A DNA stretch of 64,000 nucleotides from Nitrospirillum amazonense (GTDB lineage Bacteria > Pseudomonadota > Alphaproteobacteria > Azospirillales > Azospirillaceae): assembly GCF_007828035.1 (NCBI RefSeq), contig NZ_VITV01000011.1:62001-126000 (forward strand), given 5' to 3'. A model generated the notes under the pieces. It was given only the letters and a program-made list of their open reading frames with translations. It made no database searches and was not told the DNA's origin. Shown one piece after another: positions 43,089 to 51,315 of the stretch; within the stretch, counting starts at the first letter, position 1, and each line of letters begins with the position of its first letter. The translations under genes and the position numbers were made by a program.

Positions 43089-43679
43089 ATGATCATCGAC
43101 GCCGATGGCTGGGCAGTGGATCCCAAGGTGACGCGCAAGCCGTTCCCAAATCTCAATCATGGGAAAATGGCGGTTATCAATGGGATAATAGTCCATCAGA
43201 CAGCATCCCCCACCGCCGAAGCCACGTTTAATAGCTATGGCGGGGCAAACCCGAATGGCGCCCATTTCCTGATCGATAAAGATGGGACACTATATCAGAC
43301 CGCGTCCATCAAATGGAAACTGTGGCACGTCGGCAAATTAAAACCACGTTGCGTTCTGGAGAACACCTGCCCCGCCACGGAAGTTGATCTGATCGTAGGC
43401 AACAAATACTCAAATATCAACGAAGTGGAGAAGGAGAAGCCATTCCCGGAGCGCTTTCCCATGAATGACGACTCCATCGGCATAGAGATCGTTTCCATGG
43501 AGATAAAGAACGGACTTAGCACATCGACCTTCGAGCCGTGCACGGATGCACAAAACAAATCACTGCACTGGCTCGTGGACAGCTTCAAAGCCGTTCTGAA
43601 ATATCCAACAGTCGAAATATATCGCCACCCCGACGTTTCATACAAAAACAAGCACGAAGCGGAGACGGCAGCATGGTAA
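43089..43679 (+). CDS. N-acetylmuramoyl-L-alanine amidase (amidase_2 fold) without signal peptide; candidate secreted effector
   Basis: A 196-aa zinc amidase of the AmpD/PGRP fold, which removes the stem peptide from muramic acid. Likely zinc ligands are His36 (GIIVHQTAS) and the histidine in IYRHPDVS near the end. His59 (NGAHFLID) and DGTLYQ are typical. There is no signal peptide. The body is clearly less GC-rich than the genes around it. The stop lies inside the start of the next gene (ATGGTAA, 43673-43679), and that gene encodes an exported protein. Signal-less cell-wall enzyme plus overlapping exported partner is the arrangement of type VI amidase effector-immunity pairs. Start ATG 43089 gives the compact domain; an upstream frame to 43011 is open. 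Confidence 0.82.
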   Translation: MIIDADGWAVDPKVTRKPFPNLNHGKMAVINGIIVHQTASPTAEATFNSYGGANPNGAHFLIDKDGTLYQTASIKWKLWHVGKLKPRCVLENTCPATEVDLIVGNKYSNINEVEKEKPFPERFPMNDDSIGIEIVSMEIKNGLSTSTFEPCTDAQNKSLHWLVDSFKAVLKYPTVEIYRHPDVSYKNKHEAETAAW

Positions 43680-44071
43680 ACAGGCTTAGCCATGTCCTGG
43701 TCGCGACCATGGTGATATCGCCGCAAATCGCCACTGCCAAGGTCAAGACGATCGACATCAAGTCCGTGTCCGTGGAGACGAAGGGCTTATTCGAGGGTGC
43801 TGAAAAAGATAAAGTGTATACGCCGAATTGCGACACCCAGGAATTGTCGGATGATAGTGCCTTGAAATGGTTCAGGAAATCCCACGAAGAGCCTGGATAC
43901 GATTTCAATGAGAAGGCGACAGTGACAGGCTGTGTCTTCAAGGGCCACTTAACAACACGCGACGGCAGGACTCTCGAGTGGAAACTCGATATTGGGGGAA
44001 CGGGCTACATATTGCTGTCCGAAAAGGACAATAATGTCCTGCAGCTCATTGGCCCTGAAATTCCCAAGTAA
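43673..44071 (+). CDS. Exported small protein, putative immunity partner of the amidase
   Basis: A 132-aa protein with a signal peptide (MVNRLSHVLVATMVISPQIATA, then KVKTID). The mature part is about 110 residues with two cysteines (PNCDTQ and TGCVFKG) and a lysine-rich character. No family recognised. It overlaps the amidase gene by 7 bases, so the two are translated together. Periplasmic immunity against self- or sister-delivered amidase is the simplest reading. Low GC, like the amidase, suggests the pair arrived together. Confidence 0.65.
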   Translation: MVNRLSHVLVATMVISPQIATAKVKTIDIKSVSVETKGLFEGAEKDKVYTPNCDTQELSDDSALKWFRKSHEEPGYDFNEKATVTGCVFKGHLTTRDGRTLEWKLDIGGTGYILLSEKDNNVLQLIGPEIPK

Positions 44072-44083
44072 CTTCGCCTGACA

Positions 44084-45007
44084 CTACATCTCCACTCCGC
44101 GCGCCCAGGGCATGGTCATGAAGCGCTGGCGCAGGAATTCGATCATCACCCGCACCCGCGCCGGCCGTACCCGGCGGGGTGGTGTCAGCATGTTGACGGG
44201 GATGGAGGGCACCGTCCAGTCGGCCAGCACCTCTTCCAGCCGGCCGTCCTCCAGTTCCCGCCAGACGAAGGATTCCGGCAACACGGTAATGCCCATGCCG
44301 GCCACCAGCGCCGGAACGGCGGCCAAGCCGTTGTTGACGTGGAAACGGCCCGTGACCGGCACGACCAGACTGCCATGCTCCGGATGCTGGAAACGCCAGT
44401 GGGCATGGTCGGGAACGTGGGAAAAGAGCAGCGCTTCGTGCCCTTCAAGATCCCGGGGATGGGCCGGCCTGCCGCGACGCTCGAAATAGGCGGGTGACGC
44501 CACGACGGGCAGCCGGAAGGAGAACAGCCGGCTGATCAGCAGGGAGGAATCAGCCGCCGCCCCCACGCGTACCGCCAGGTCATAGCCCTCGGCCACCATG
44601 TCGATGGCATCGTCGGTCAGGTGCAGGTCGACGCCCACCTCCGGATACTTGGCGATGAAGTCCGGAATGACCGGCGCCAGGTGTTCCAAGCCAAAGGTGA
44701 TGGTCACGGCGATCTTGACGGTGCCGCGCGGCGTCGCCGCCTCTTCCGAGATGTCTTCCTCGATGGCGGCGCCGTCGCTGAGGATGCGGCTGGCCCGTGT
44801 CAGGGCTGAGCGGCCACTTTCCGTCAGGGACAGCTGCCGTGTGGTCCGGTGCAGCAGCGTGGTGCGCATGCGCTCCTCCAGCCGGGTGATGATCTTGGAC
44901 ACCGTGGTCTTGGACAGGCCCAGATCCTCGGCAGCGGCGGAGAACGACCCCCGCTCCACCACCTTGGCGAAGACGGCCCAGGCCTCGAAATCCGGCAAAT
45001 GCGGCAT
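44084..45007 (-). CDS. LysR-family transcriptional regulator
   Basis: A 307-aa regulator of the CrgA/AaeR-like group. It has an N-terminal helix-turn-helix (FAKVVERGSFSAAAEDLGLSKTTVSKII, then LLHRTTRQLSLTESG) and an effector domain with PRGTVKIAVTITFGLEHL and YDLAVRVG. ATG 45007 is used. It ends 12 bases from the convergent immunity-like gene and is divergent from the membrane-protein gene at 45254, which may be its target. No ligand can be proposed. Confidence 0.88.
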   Translation of the reverse strand: MPHLPDFEAWAVFAKVVERGSFSAAAEDLGLSKTTVSKIITRLEERMRTTLLHRTTRQLSLTESGRSALTRASRILSDGAAIEEDISEEAATPRGTVKIAVTITFGLEHLAPVIPDFIAKYPEVGVDLHLTDDAIDMVAEGYDLAVRVGAAADSSLLISRLFSFRLPVVASPAYFERRGRPAHPRDLEGHEALLFSHVPDHAHWRFQHPEHGSLVVPVTGRFHVNNGLAAVPALVAGMGITVLPESFVWRELEDGRLEEVLADWTVPSIPVNMLTPPRRVRPARVRVMIEFLRQRFMTMPWARGVEM

Positions 45008-45253
45008 CAGCTATCCCCAAATGGCAACAGTGCGTTCCTGGGAACGCATGATTAGGGGCCAAAACGCCCCGCAGCCCCCACATTAGTCGCTTTTCTTCAT
45101 CAATGAAGTGCCGGCGCGCTGTCTTATCCGCAGGGCCGCCCCACAGTACACCTAAGCCATCAATTCCGGGGGCTGTCCCCCCCGCCCCGCCTTCCCAACC
45201 AGCGCCGCGTTCCAGACGCCGGGCTCATGCCCGGACAGCCGGAGGTTTGCCCG

Positions 45254-45763
45254 ATGACCATCCTACCCCCCCTGGCCATCCGCCCCCTGATCTCCGCCCT
45301 GCTGCCCCGCGACCGCCTGTCCATGGGCCTAGCCCTGGCCCATGAGGTGTCGGCCTTGAGCCTAAGCCTGCATGCCGTTTCATTCACCGCCAGCGAGGCG
45401 GCGCTGCGCGAGGTCAACCAGATGCTGGGCGTCGCCGTCCTGTTGCTGGCCCTGGCCCGCTTGGCCCTGGGCCGCAGCAGTGCCACCCCCTTCCCGCTGC
45501 TGCAGGGCGCCACCCAGGCGCTGATGGTGCTGGTGCCCCTGTTTGGCGGCGGCGCCGCCCTGGGCTCTCTGGCTGAACTCGGCAGCGTGCAGCATCCGCT
45601 GCGCATGGACGTGCCGGATTTCCTGATGTGGGCCGACCATCCCCGCCTGCTGCTGGCGGCCCTGCTGCAGCGCCTGCAGGTGGCCGCTGCCGCCACCCTG
45701 CTGTTGCTCGTTCCCTGCCGGTTGGCCGGTGGATGGCTGGCGACCGCGCACGCCCGGGCGTGA
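45254..45763 (+). CDS. Hypothetical multi-helix membrane protein
   Basis: A 169-aa protein. ATG 45254 is selected because GGAGG lies eight bases upstream. Hydrophobic segments at about 25-47, 60-75, 85-110 and 140-160 suggest four membrane helices (for example MLGVAVLLLALARLALG and ATQALMVLVPLFGGG). I do not recognise a family. It is divergent from the LysR gene with a 246-base gap and may be controlled by it. Confidence 0.65.
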   Translation: MTILPPLAIRPLISALLPRDRLSMGLALAHEVSALSLSLHAVSFTASEAALREVNQMLGVAVLLLALARLALGRSSATPFPLLQGATQALMVLVPLFGGGAALGSLAELGSVQHPLRMDVPDFLMWADHPRLLLAALLQRLQVAAAATLLLLVPCRLAGGWLATAHARA

Positions 45764-45924
45764 CACGCCCTGACAAGCCCCTTTCAAGGACTTTTCGCAC
45801 CAGATGGCGTCCGCCCTAGCGGACCGGGCCCAAGGGAGCTGCGGAGCGCATTCCCTGCGATGCACCAGCCGCATGCCCGCGGCGCAAAACAAATGCGCCA
45901 CTTACATCCTTTTGGCGGCAAAAT

Positions 45925-45947
45925 AACATTCATTATCAATGCATGTT
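45925..45947. promoter_or_regulatory. NsrR-type nitric-oxide operator before the truncated haemoglobin gene
   Basis: Near-perfect 23-base inverted repeat: AACATTCATT, centre ATC, then AATGCATGTT. Ten of eleven positions of each arm pair. The pattern matches the NsrR consensus (AAnATGCATTT-n-AAATGCATnTT). It ends 12 bases before the ATG. An NsrR gene is encoded at 61168 in this window. Confidence 0.75.
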
Positions 45948-45959
45948 TTTAGGTGAGTG

Positions 45960-46334
45960 ATGGATGAGCCGCTGATCGCCACCCTAGTCTCCCAATTCTA
46001 CGCCCGGGTGCGCCGCGATCCCGATTTGGGGCCGGTGTTCAACCACGCCATCCGCGACTGGGACCACCATCTGGAAACCCTGACCGCCTTCTGGTCCGCG
46101 CTGCTGCTGTCGCCGGAGCGGCAGGCCGGTCCGCGCTACAAGGGCAACCCCATGGCTGCCCACCTGAAGCATCTGGAACGCCTAACCCCCGCCCTGTTCG
46201 ACCGCTGGCTCGCCCTGTGGTCGCAGGCCACGGCCGACGTGCTGCCGCCGGACGCCGCCGCCGATGCCCTGGCCAAGGCCGCCCGCATCGCCACCAGCCT
46301 GCAACTGGGCCTCTTCTACCGCCCGGCTGCCTGA
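45960..46334 (+). CDS. Group III truncated haemoglobin
   Basis: A 124-aa small globin of the 2/2 fold. Group III features are FYARVRRDPDLGPVF near the start, HLETLTAFWSALLL, YKGNPMAAHLKH (proximal-histidine region, about residues 62-73) and ALFDRWLALWSQ. Such globins bind NO and O2 and are often induced by nitrosative stress. ATG 45960 follows TAGGTGAG; a GTG three bases earlier is also possible. An NsrR-like operator covers the promoter, and a terminator closes the unit at 46411, so this is a single-gene NO-response transcript. Confidence 0.9.
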   Translation: MDEPLIATLVSQFYARVRRDPDLGPVFNHAIRDWDHHLETLTAFWSALLLSPERQAGPRYKGNPMAAHLKHLERLTPALFDRWLALWSQATADVLPPDAAADALAKAARIATSLQLGLFYRPAA

Positions 46335-46410
46335 ACCGCCTTCCCCGCTTCTTCGGCCCCGCCCGAGGAAATTGATGGCGGCGACACCCCTTCCCGCCAT
46401 CAGTGACTGG

Positions 46411-46464
46411 CCACCCCACCCCTGGCCCCCCATCCAGGTGACGGCTAGGGGTGGGGGCTTTTTT
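46411..46464 (+). terminator. Rho-independent terminator of the truncated haemoglobin gene
   Basis: CCCCACCCCT (46414-46423) pairs with AGGGGTGGGG (46447-46456), with extra pairing at the base, followed by CTTTTTT. Loop of 23 bases. Confidence 0.75.
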
Positions 46465-46536
46465 CCCAAACGGCGGCCGTAAGAAATTCCCCGCGTTCCG
46501 GACTACCTTGTCATCACTGATGCCAAGGGATGGGTC

Positions 46537-47079
46537 ATGGACGGCGGGCAGGACAGCCGGGACACGCGATACCAGCAGGCGGTCGCCCAGTTCGGCCCGG
46601 CGCTGGAGCGATTGGCCCGCGCCTATGAGCGCGACCCCGACCTGGCGCGCGACCTGCTGCAAGACATCCACCTGGCCCTGTGGCGCAGCCTGGACAGTTT
46701 CGACGGGCGCGCGGCCCTGCGCACCTGGGTGTTCCGCCTGGCCCACAACACCGGGGCCACCCACACCCTGCGCCAACGCCGCTCACGCCCTGGCAAGCCG
46801 GTCAGCCTGGAAGAGCTGGATGGCCTCGCCGCCCCTGACAACCCCGAACAGATGGCCGACCGGCAACAGACCCTGAACCGGCTATATGACCTGATCCGCC
46901 GGCTGAAGGCCCCGGACCAGCAGGTGATGCTGTTGTACCTGGAAGGTGAGGACGGGGCCGCCATCGGCGAGGTCACCGGCCTTTCGCCTGGCGCCGTCAC
47001 CACCAAGATCCACCGCGCCAAGGCCGTGCTGGCCCGGCATTTCCAACCCGCGCCCACGCAGAAGGGAGGCCCGAAATGA
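46537..47079 (+). CDS. ECF-type RNA polymerase sigma factor
   Basis: A 180-aa alternative sigma factor. Region 2 is at about 25-90 (DLARDLLQDIHLALWRSLDSFDGRAALRTWVFRLAHN) and region 4 at 120-170 (LKAPDQQVMLLYLEGEDGAAIGEVTGLSPGAVTTKIHRAKAVLARHF). The gene overlaps the next by four bases (ATGA at 47076-47079), which encodes a membrane protein likely to act as its partner. The stimulus and regulon are unknown. Confidence 0.9.
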   Translation: MDGGQDSRDTRYQQAVAQFGPALERLARAYERDPDLARDLLQDIHLALWRSLDSFDGRAALRTWVFRLAHNTGATHTLRQRRSRPGKPVSLEELDGLAAPDNPEQMADRQQTLNRLYDLIRRLKAPDQQVMLLYLEGEDGAAIGEVTGLSPGAVTTKIHRAKAVLARHFQPAPTQKGGPK

Positions 47080-47666
47080 CGGCCGATCCCGCCGACACCC
47101 TGCAAGCCTTGTGGCAAACCCAGGAACAGGAGATTCCGCCCGTGACCCTCGACGAAATCCGCGCCAAGGCCGCCGCCTTCGAACGCAAGATCCGCCGCCG
47201 CAACCTGCGGGAATACATCGGGACCGCCGTCGCGGCCGCGATCTTCGCGTCCTACATCTGGCTGTTCCCCGGCTGGATGATCAAGCTGGGCAGCGCGCTG
47301 ACCATCCTCGCCTTGGGCTGGACCATGTGGCGGTTGCAGCAGCGGGGCAATGCGCGGGCTGCCGGGGGCGACGCCCGGACGGTGGTCGATGCCTACCGCG
47401 ACGCCCTGGTCCGCCAGTACCGGGGCGCAGCCGCCTTCTGCCGCCGCGACCTTCCCCTGTTCCTGCCCGGGCTGATCCTGATCTATGTCGGCCGCTATCG
47501 GCAGGATCATGCCGGCGGACGGCCGCTGGACCTCGACCATACCTTCATCATCCTGGGCGGCGTCATCGGCCTGCTGATGTTGGCCATCGTCGTGCTGGTT
47601 AGCCTGCTTGGCGCGGCACGTCTGCAGAACCAGATCAACGAGCTGGACCGGATGCTCAGGGGCTAA
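47076..47666 (+). CDS. Four-helix membrane protein, putative anti-sigma partner
   Basis: A 196-aa membrane protein translated in overlap with the ECF sigma gene. A cytosolic N-terminal segment (1-50, LQALWQTQEQEIPPVTLDEIRAKAAAFERKIRRRN) precedes hydrophobic helices at about 52-70, 72-90, 123-138 and 150-175. It lacks the zinc-binding HxxxCxxC of common anti-sigma factors. The position makes it a likely sigma partner, but no motif proves it. Confidence 0.65.
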   Translation: MTADPADTLQALWQTQEQEIPPVTLDEIRAKAAAFERKIRRRNLREYIGTAVAAAIFASYIWLFPGWMIKLGSALTILALGWTMWRLQQRGNARAAGGDARTVVDAYRDALVRQYRGAAAFCRRDLPLFLPGLILIYVGRYRQDHAGGRPLDLDHTFIILGGVIGLLMLAIVVLVSLLGAARLQNQINELDRMLRG

Positions 47667-47733
47667 GGTCCGCCTGCCGGTCCGCACCCGGATTCAACAA
47701 GGCCCCTTGGCCTGAAGCCGGGACCACCCCTTA

Positions 47734-47781
47734 AAATCGGAAACGTCCCCATACCATCGTGGATAGGAACGTTTCCGATTT
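47734..47781. terminator. 48-base near-perfect palindrome between convergent genes
   Basis: AAATCGGAAACGT (47734-47746) and ACGTTTCCGATTT (47769-47781) are perfect 13-base arms. The inside is also partly paired and ends in CCA-TCG-TGG. It lies between the anti-sigma-like gene (stop 47666) and the convergent emrB (stop 47792). It probably works as a bidirectional terminator, and A/T bases at both ends support that. Its symmetry is higher than usual for a terminator. Confidence 0.65.
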
Positions 47782-47791
47782 CAGCGTCAGC

Positions 47792-49375
47792 TCAATGCGC
47801 GCCCGCCCCGCCGCCGCTGGTCTTCTTCATCATCAGGGCGGCCAGCAGGGCCAGCACCAGGGCGCCACCCATGAGGTAGAAGGCGTCGCTGTAGGCCAGC
47901 AGGAAGGATTGCAGCTTCACCGACTTGCCGATGGCCTGCACCGCCTGGTTCCAGGCGAGGTCGGGATCGACGCCGCCCACCGACAGGAAGCGTTCCTGCA
48001 ATTCCTGGATGCGGTCGGCCGTCGCCTCGCTGAAGCCCGTCACATGGGTGGTGATGACGGTGGAGTGGAACTGTTCCCGCTTGGTCAGGATGGTCTGCAG
48101 GCCGGCGATGCCGACCGAGCCGCCCAGGTTGCGCATCATGTTGAACAGGGCGGAGGCGGAGCCGGCGTTCTCACGCTCGATGCCGCCAGTGGCCAGCGCC
48201 GACAGGGGCGTCATCACCAGGGACTGGCCCACGGCGCGGACCACGTTGGGCAGGACCAGCTGGTCGGCGGCGTAGTCCTTGGACAAATGGATGTTCAGGA
48301 AGCAGCTGGCGGCGAAGAGGACGAAGCCCACGCCCACTAGGATACGGGCATCGACCTTCTTCATCAGAAAGGGCACGAAGGGGATGATGACCAACTGCGG
48401 AAAGCCAGTCCAGGCCAGCACCTCACCCACCTGTTCCGAGTTATAGCCCTGCATCTGCGACAGGTAGCTGGGCAGCAGGAAGACCGACCCATAGAGCGCC
48501 ATGCCTAGGATGATGTTGCTGACGCTGCCCAGGCCGAAATTGCGACGGGTCAGCAGCCGCAGGTTCAGCAGCGGGTTGGCCACCGTCAGCTCGATCCACA
48601 GGAAGGCGCCCAGCGACAGCACCGCCACCACCGACAGCTTCACGATGAAGGGGGAGCCGAACCAGTCGTCCTTGTTGCCTTCCTCCAGCACCGTCTGCAG
48701 GGCGGCCAGGCCGATGGCCAGGGTGGCAATGCCGGGCCAATCCCCCTTCTTCAGCAACGACAGCTTCATGGGGGCCGACGGCAGGGTGGGGAACAGGGCC
48801 GCCAGCATGACGGCACCCGGTGCCACGTTGACGTAGAAGATGTACTGCCAGCCGTAGGTCTGGGTCAGGTAGCCGCCGATGGTGGGGCCGATGGCGGGCG
48901 CGAAGGTGGCGGATATGGCGAACAGCGCAAGGCCGATGGGCTGCTTCGACCGGGGCAGCATCGTCAGGGTGATGGTGAAGGCCAGCGGAATGAGCACGCC
49001 GCCGAAGAAGCCCTGCAGGGCGCGCAGCAGAATCATCTGCTGCAGGTTGCCGGCGAAGGCGCAGGCCACCGACAGCACCAGGAACAGGGCCGTGTTGGCC
49101 AGCAGGTAACGGCGCAGCGAGAACACCGGCACCAGAAAGCCGGTGAGGGGGATGACCACGATCTCCGCCACCAGGTAGGAGGTGGAGATCCAGCCGCCGT
49201 CGTCGATGCCGGCGCCGATGGCGCCCTGGATGTCGGGCAGAGAGGCGTTGGTGATCTGGATGTTCAGCACCGCCATGAAGGCACCGATCATCGACCCCAC
49301 CACAGCCAACCAGGTCTTGAAGCTGGTGGGCGCTTCAGCCCCGGCGGGCGCCGCCTGTGATACTGCGTTTGCCAT
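47792..49375 (-). CDS. emrB: EmrB/QacA-type (DHA2) drug exporter
   Basis: A 527-aa MFS transporter with 14 predicted helices. Landmarks are MIGAFMAVLNIQITNASLPDIQGAIGAG, WISTSYLVAEIVVIPLTGFL, the motif C-like APAIGPTIGGYLTQTYGWQYIFYVNV, and a C-terminal YSDAFYLMGGALVLALLAALM. ATG 49375 (MANAVSQ) is preferred to 49384. It exports hydrophobic drugs across the inner membrane together with the EmrA adaptor encoded 42 bases upstream. Expression is probably controlled by the divergent TetR repressor. Confidence 0.92.
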   Translation of the reverse strand: MANAVSQAAPAGAEAPTSFKTWLAVVGSMIGAFMAVLNIQITNASLPDIQGAIGAGIDDGGWISTSYLVAEIVVIPLTGFLVPVFSLRRYLLANTALFLVLSVACAFAGNLQQMILLRALQGFFGGVLIPLAFTITLTMLPRSKQPIGLALFAISATFAPAIGPTIGGYLTQTYGWQYIFYVNVAPGAVMLAALFPTLPSAPMKLSLLKKGDWPGIATLAIGLAALQTVLEEGNKDDWFGSPFIVKLSVVAVLSLGAFLWIELTVANPLLNLRLLTRRNFGLGSVSNIILGMALYGSVFLLPSYLSQMQGYNSEQVGEVLAWTGFPQLVIIPFVPFLMKKVDARILVGVGFVLFAASCFLNIHLSKDYAADQLVLPNVVRAVGQSLVMTPLSALATGGIERENAGSASALFNMMRNLGGSVGIAGLQTILTKREQFHSTVITTHVTGFSEATADRIQELQERFLSVGGVDPDLAWNQAVQAIGKSVKLQSFLLAYSDAFYLMGGALVLALLAALMMKKTSGGGAGAH

Positions 49376-49417
49376 GACCCTCACTCCTGGACGTGGCGGG
49401 TTGAGCGGGACGGGCCG

Positions 49418-50515
49418 TCAGTCCGCGTCCTTCGTGTTGATGGTGGGTTCCACAGACATGCCGGGGCGCAGCTGCACCGCGCCCTTGCCGGCGGCGGCGT
49501 AGGCGTCCAGCGTGATCTTCACCGGCACGCGCTGGACGATCTTGGTGAAGTTGCCGGTGGCATTGTCAGCCGGCAGCAGCGCGAACTTCAGCCCGCTGGC
49601 GGGGGAGATGCTATCCACCCGGCCATGGACGACGACGCCGGGATAGGTGTCGACGGCGATGTCCACCGGCTGGCCCGGCTTCACGTCGGTCAGCTGGGTT
49701 TCCTTGAGGTTGGCGACAACATAGACCTGGTGGAGCGGCACCACCGCCATCAGCTGGGTACCCGCCTGGACATAGCGGCCGACGCGGACGGAGCGGGCGC
49801 CCACCACGCCGTCCACCGGGGCGGTGATGGTGGCATAGCCCAGATTCAGTTCGGCCTGGTGCTCCGCAGCGCGCGCCTGGTCCACCTCCGTCTCCGCCGT
49901 GACTTTCTGGGTCTTCAGCACCTCCACCTGCTGGCAGGCGGCGACAAGGCCGGCCTCGGCCGTGCTGAGGTCGGCATCCGCCTGTTGGCGCACGGAGGTC
50001 GCCTGCTGCGCCTTCTGCGCGCTGCCGGCGCCGGTGATGACCAGCTGGTTGAAGCGGTCGCTGTCCTGGCCGGCGAAGGTGGCCGCGGCCTTGGCCGACA
50101 CCCGGCGGGCGGCGGCCTGGTCGATGAGGGCCTGCTGCAGGGTGATCTGCGCCTGGATGTTGGCCACCTTGGCCTCCGCCGTCTGGCGGGCGGCCCGGGC
50201 CTGGTCCAGCGCCGTCCTCAAATCCTTGTCATCGATGATGGCCAGGGGCTGGCCCGCCTTGACCATCTGGTTGTCGTCCACCAGCACCTTGGCGATGTAG
50301 CCGGAAACGTGCGGCGCGATGGTCGAGGCGTCGGCATCGACGTAGGCGTCGTCCGTTTCCACCAGGAACCGGCCGGTACGCCAGTAGTCCAAACCATAGT
50401 GGCCGGCGGCAGCCAGGGCGGCGATGCCGACACCGGCCAGCAGGACGCGCTTGAGGAGGCCACCGGCACGGGCACCGGCGACAGCGGGGGCGGCGGTATC
50501 AGTGATGTCGACCAT
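49418..50515 (-). CDS. emrA: EmrA-type periplasmic adaptor (HlyD family)
   Basis: A 365-aa membrane-fusion protein. ATG 50515 has AGGAG at seven bases. One N-terminal membrane helix (about 22-42) is followed by the conserved TDDAYVDADASTIAPHVSGYIAKVLVDDNQMVKAGQPL, a long coiled coil (about 95-210) and the second lipoyl/beta-barrel part (GYATITAPVDGVVGARSVRVGRYV). It connects EmrB to an outer-membrane channel, not encoded here. First gene of the emrAB operon. Confidence 0.92.
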   Translation of the reverse strand: MVDITDTAAPAVAGARAGGLLKRVLLAGVGIAALAAAGHYGLDYWRTGRFLVETDDAYVDADASTIAPHVSGYIAKVLVDDNQMVKAGQPLAIIDDKDLRTALDQARAARQTAEAKVANIQAQITLQQALIDQAAARRVSAKAAATFAGQDSDRFNQLVITGAGSAQKAQQATSVRQQADADLSTAEAGLVAACQQVEVLKTQKVTAETEVDQARAAEHQAELNLGYATITAPVDGVVGARSVRVGRYVQAGTQLMAVVPLHQVYVVANLKETQLTDVKPGQPVDIAVDTYPGVVVHGRVDSISPASGLKFALLPADNATGNFTKIVQRVPVKITLDAYAAAGKGAVQLRPGMSVEPTINTKDAD

Positions 50516-50574
50516 GGAAATCTCCTGAGGAACCAGAAGGGGTGGGTTCAAATTTCGATACAAGTTGGACCGTT

Positions 50575-50624
50575 TCGTAATTAACGAGCAGCGTCGCCTT
50601 TGAATACGAGACATGTCGTGTCGT
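50575..50624. promoter_or_regulatory. Candidate TetR operators between emrA and its divergent repressor
   Basis: Two inverted repeats lie in the 207-base gap: TCGTAATTAACGA (50575-50587) and ACGAGACATGTCGTGTCGT (50606-50624; arms ACGA-AC and GT-TCGT). TetR repressors of emrAB-like pumps bind palindromes of this size in the shared promoter. Confidence 0.5.
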
Positions 50625-50722
50625 AATGTCTCACTGCCCTCGCCCCGCCTCCGAATGGGGCCTATGGTGAGGTGGATGCCCGGGCACGCCCACGCCCCGG
50701 ACCATTGCTGAGGAGAACCCCC

Positions 50723-51307
50723 ATGGCCCCCGTCGGTCGACCCCGCAGCGACGCCAGCCACGCCGCCATCCTGAAGGCGACCTATGAGCTGCTGCGGGAA
50801 GAAGGGCTGGCGCGGCTGACCCTGGACAAGGTGGCCACCCGGGCAGGCGCCTCGCGCAGCACGCTGTATCGCTGGTGGCCCAGCCGGGGCGCCATTGCCA
50901 TGGAGGCGACGCTGGACATGCTGAATCGGGAGCTGTCGCTGGAACCCAAGGGCGACAACGCCCTGGCGGAGTTTCGCCGGCTGCTGAAGTCGGTGGCGCG
51001 GGCCATGCGGGGCAGCACCGGCCCCATCATGGCCGGCATCCTGGCGGAATGTCAGCGCGACCCGGAAACCCTGCGCCTGTTCAAGGAGAACCTGGTGGCC
51101 CCCCGTCGGGCGGAGGTGGTGCCCCTGCTGGAACGGGGCATCCAGGACGGATCCATCCGCCCGGGCGTGGCACCACACACCATCCTGGATCTGACCTTCG
51201 GCGCCATCTACCACCAGTTGCTGCTGCACGTGCCCACCGATGACGCCTGGATGGACGGCGTCATCGACATCCTGGTGAACGGCATCGCCGCCAAACCAAC
51301 AGCCTGA
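50723..51307 (+). CDS. TetR-family repressor, probably of emrAB
   Basis: A 194-aa repressor. ATG 50723 follows GAGGAGA. The DNA-binding part is residues 10-55 (AAILKATYELLREEGLARLTLDKVATRAGASRSTLYRWWPSRG). A C-terminal TetR_C_16-like ligand domain follows, with GILAECQRDPETLRLF and LLERGIQDGSIRPG. Divergent from emrAB with palindromic sites between them. It probably releases DNA when a pump substrate binds. Confidence 0.9.
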   Translation: MAPVGRPRSDASHAAILKATYELLREEGLARLTLDKVATRAGASRSTLYRWWPSRGAIAMEATLDMLNRELSLEPKGDNALAEFRRLLKSVARAMRGSTGPIMAGILAECQRDPETLRLFKENLVAPRRAEVVPLLERGIQDGSIRPGVAPHTILDLTFGAIYHQLLLHVPTDDAWMDGVIDILVNGIAAKPTA

Positions 51308-51315
51308 TCCACTGA

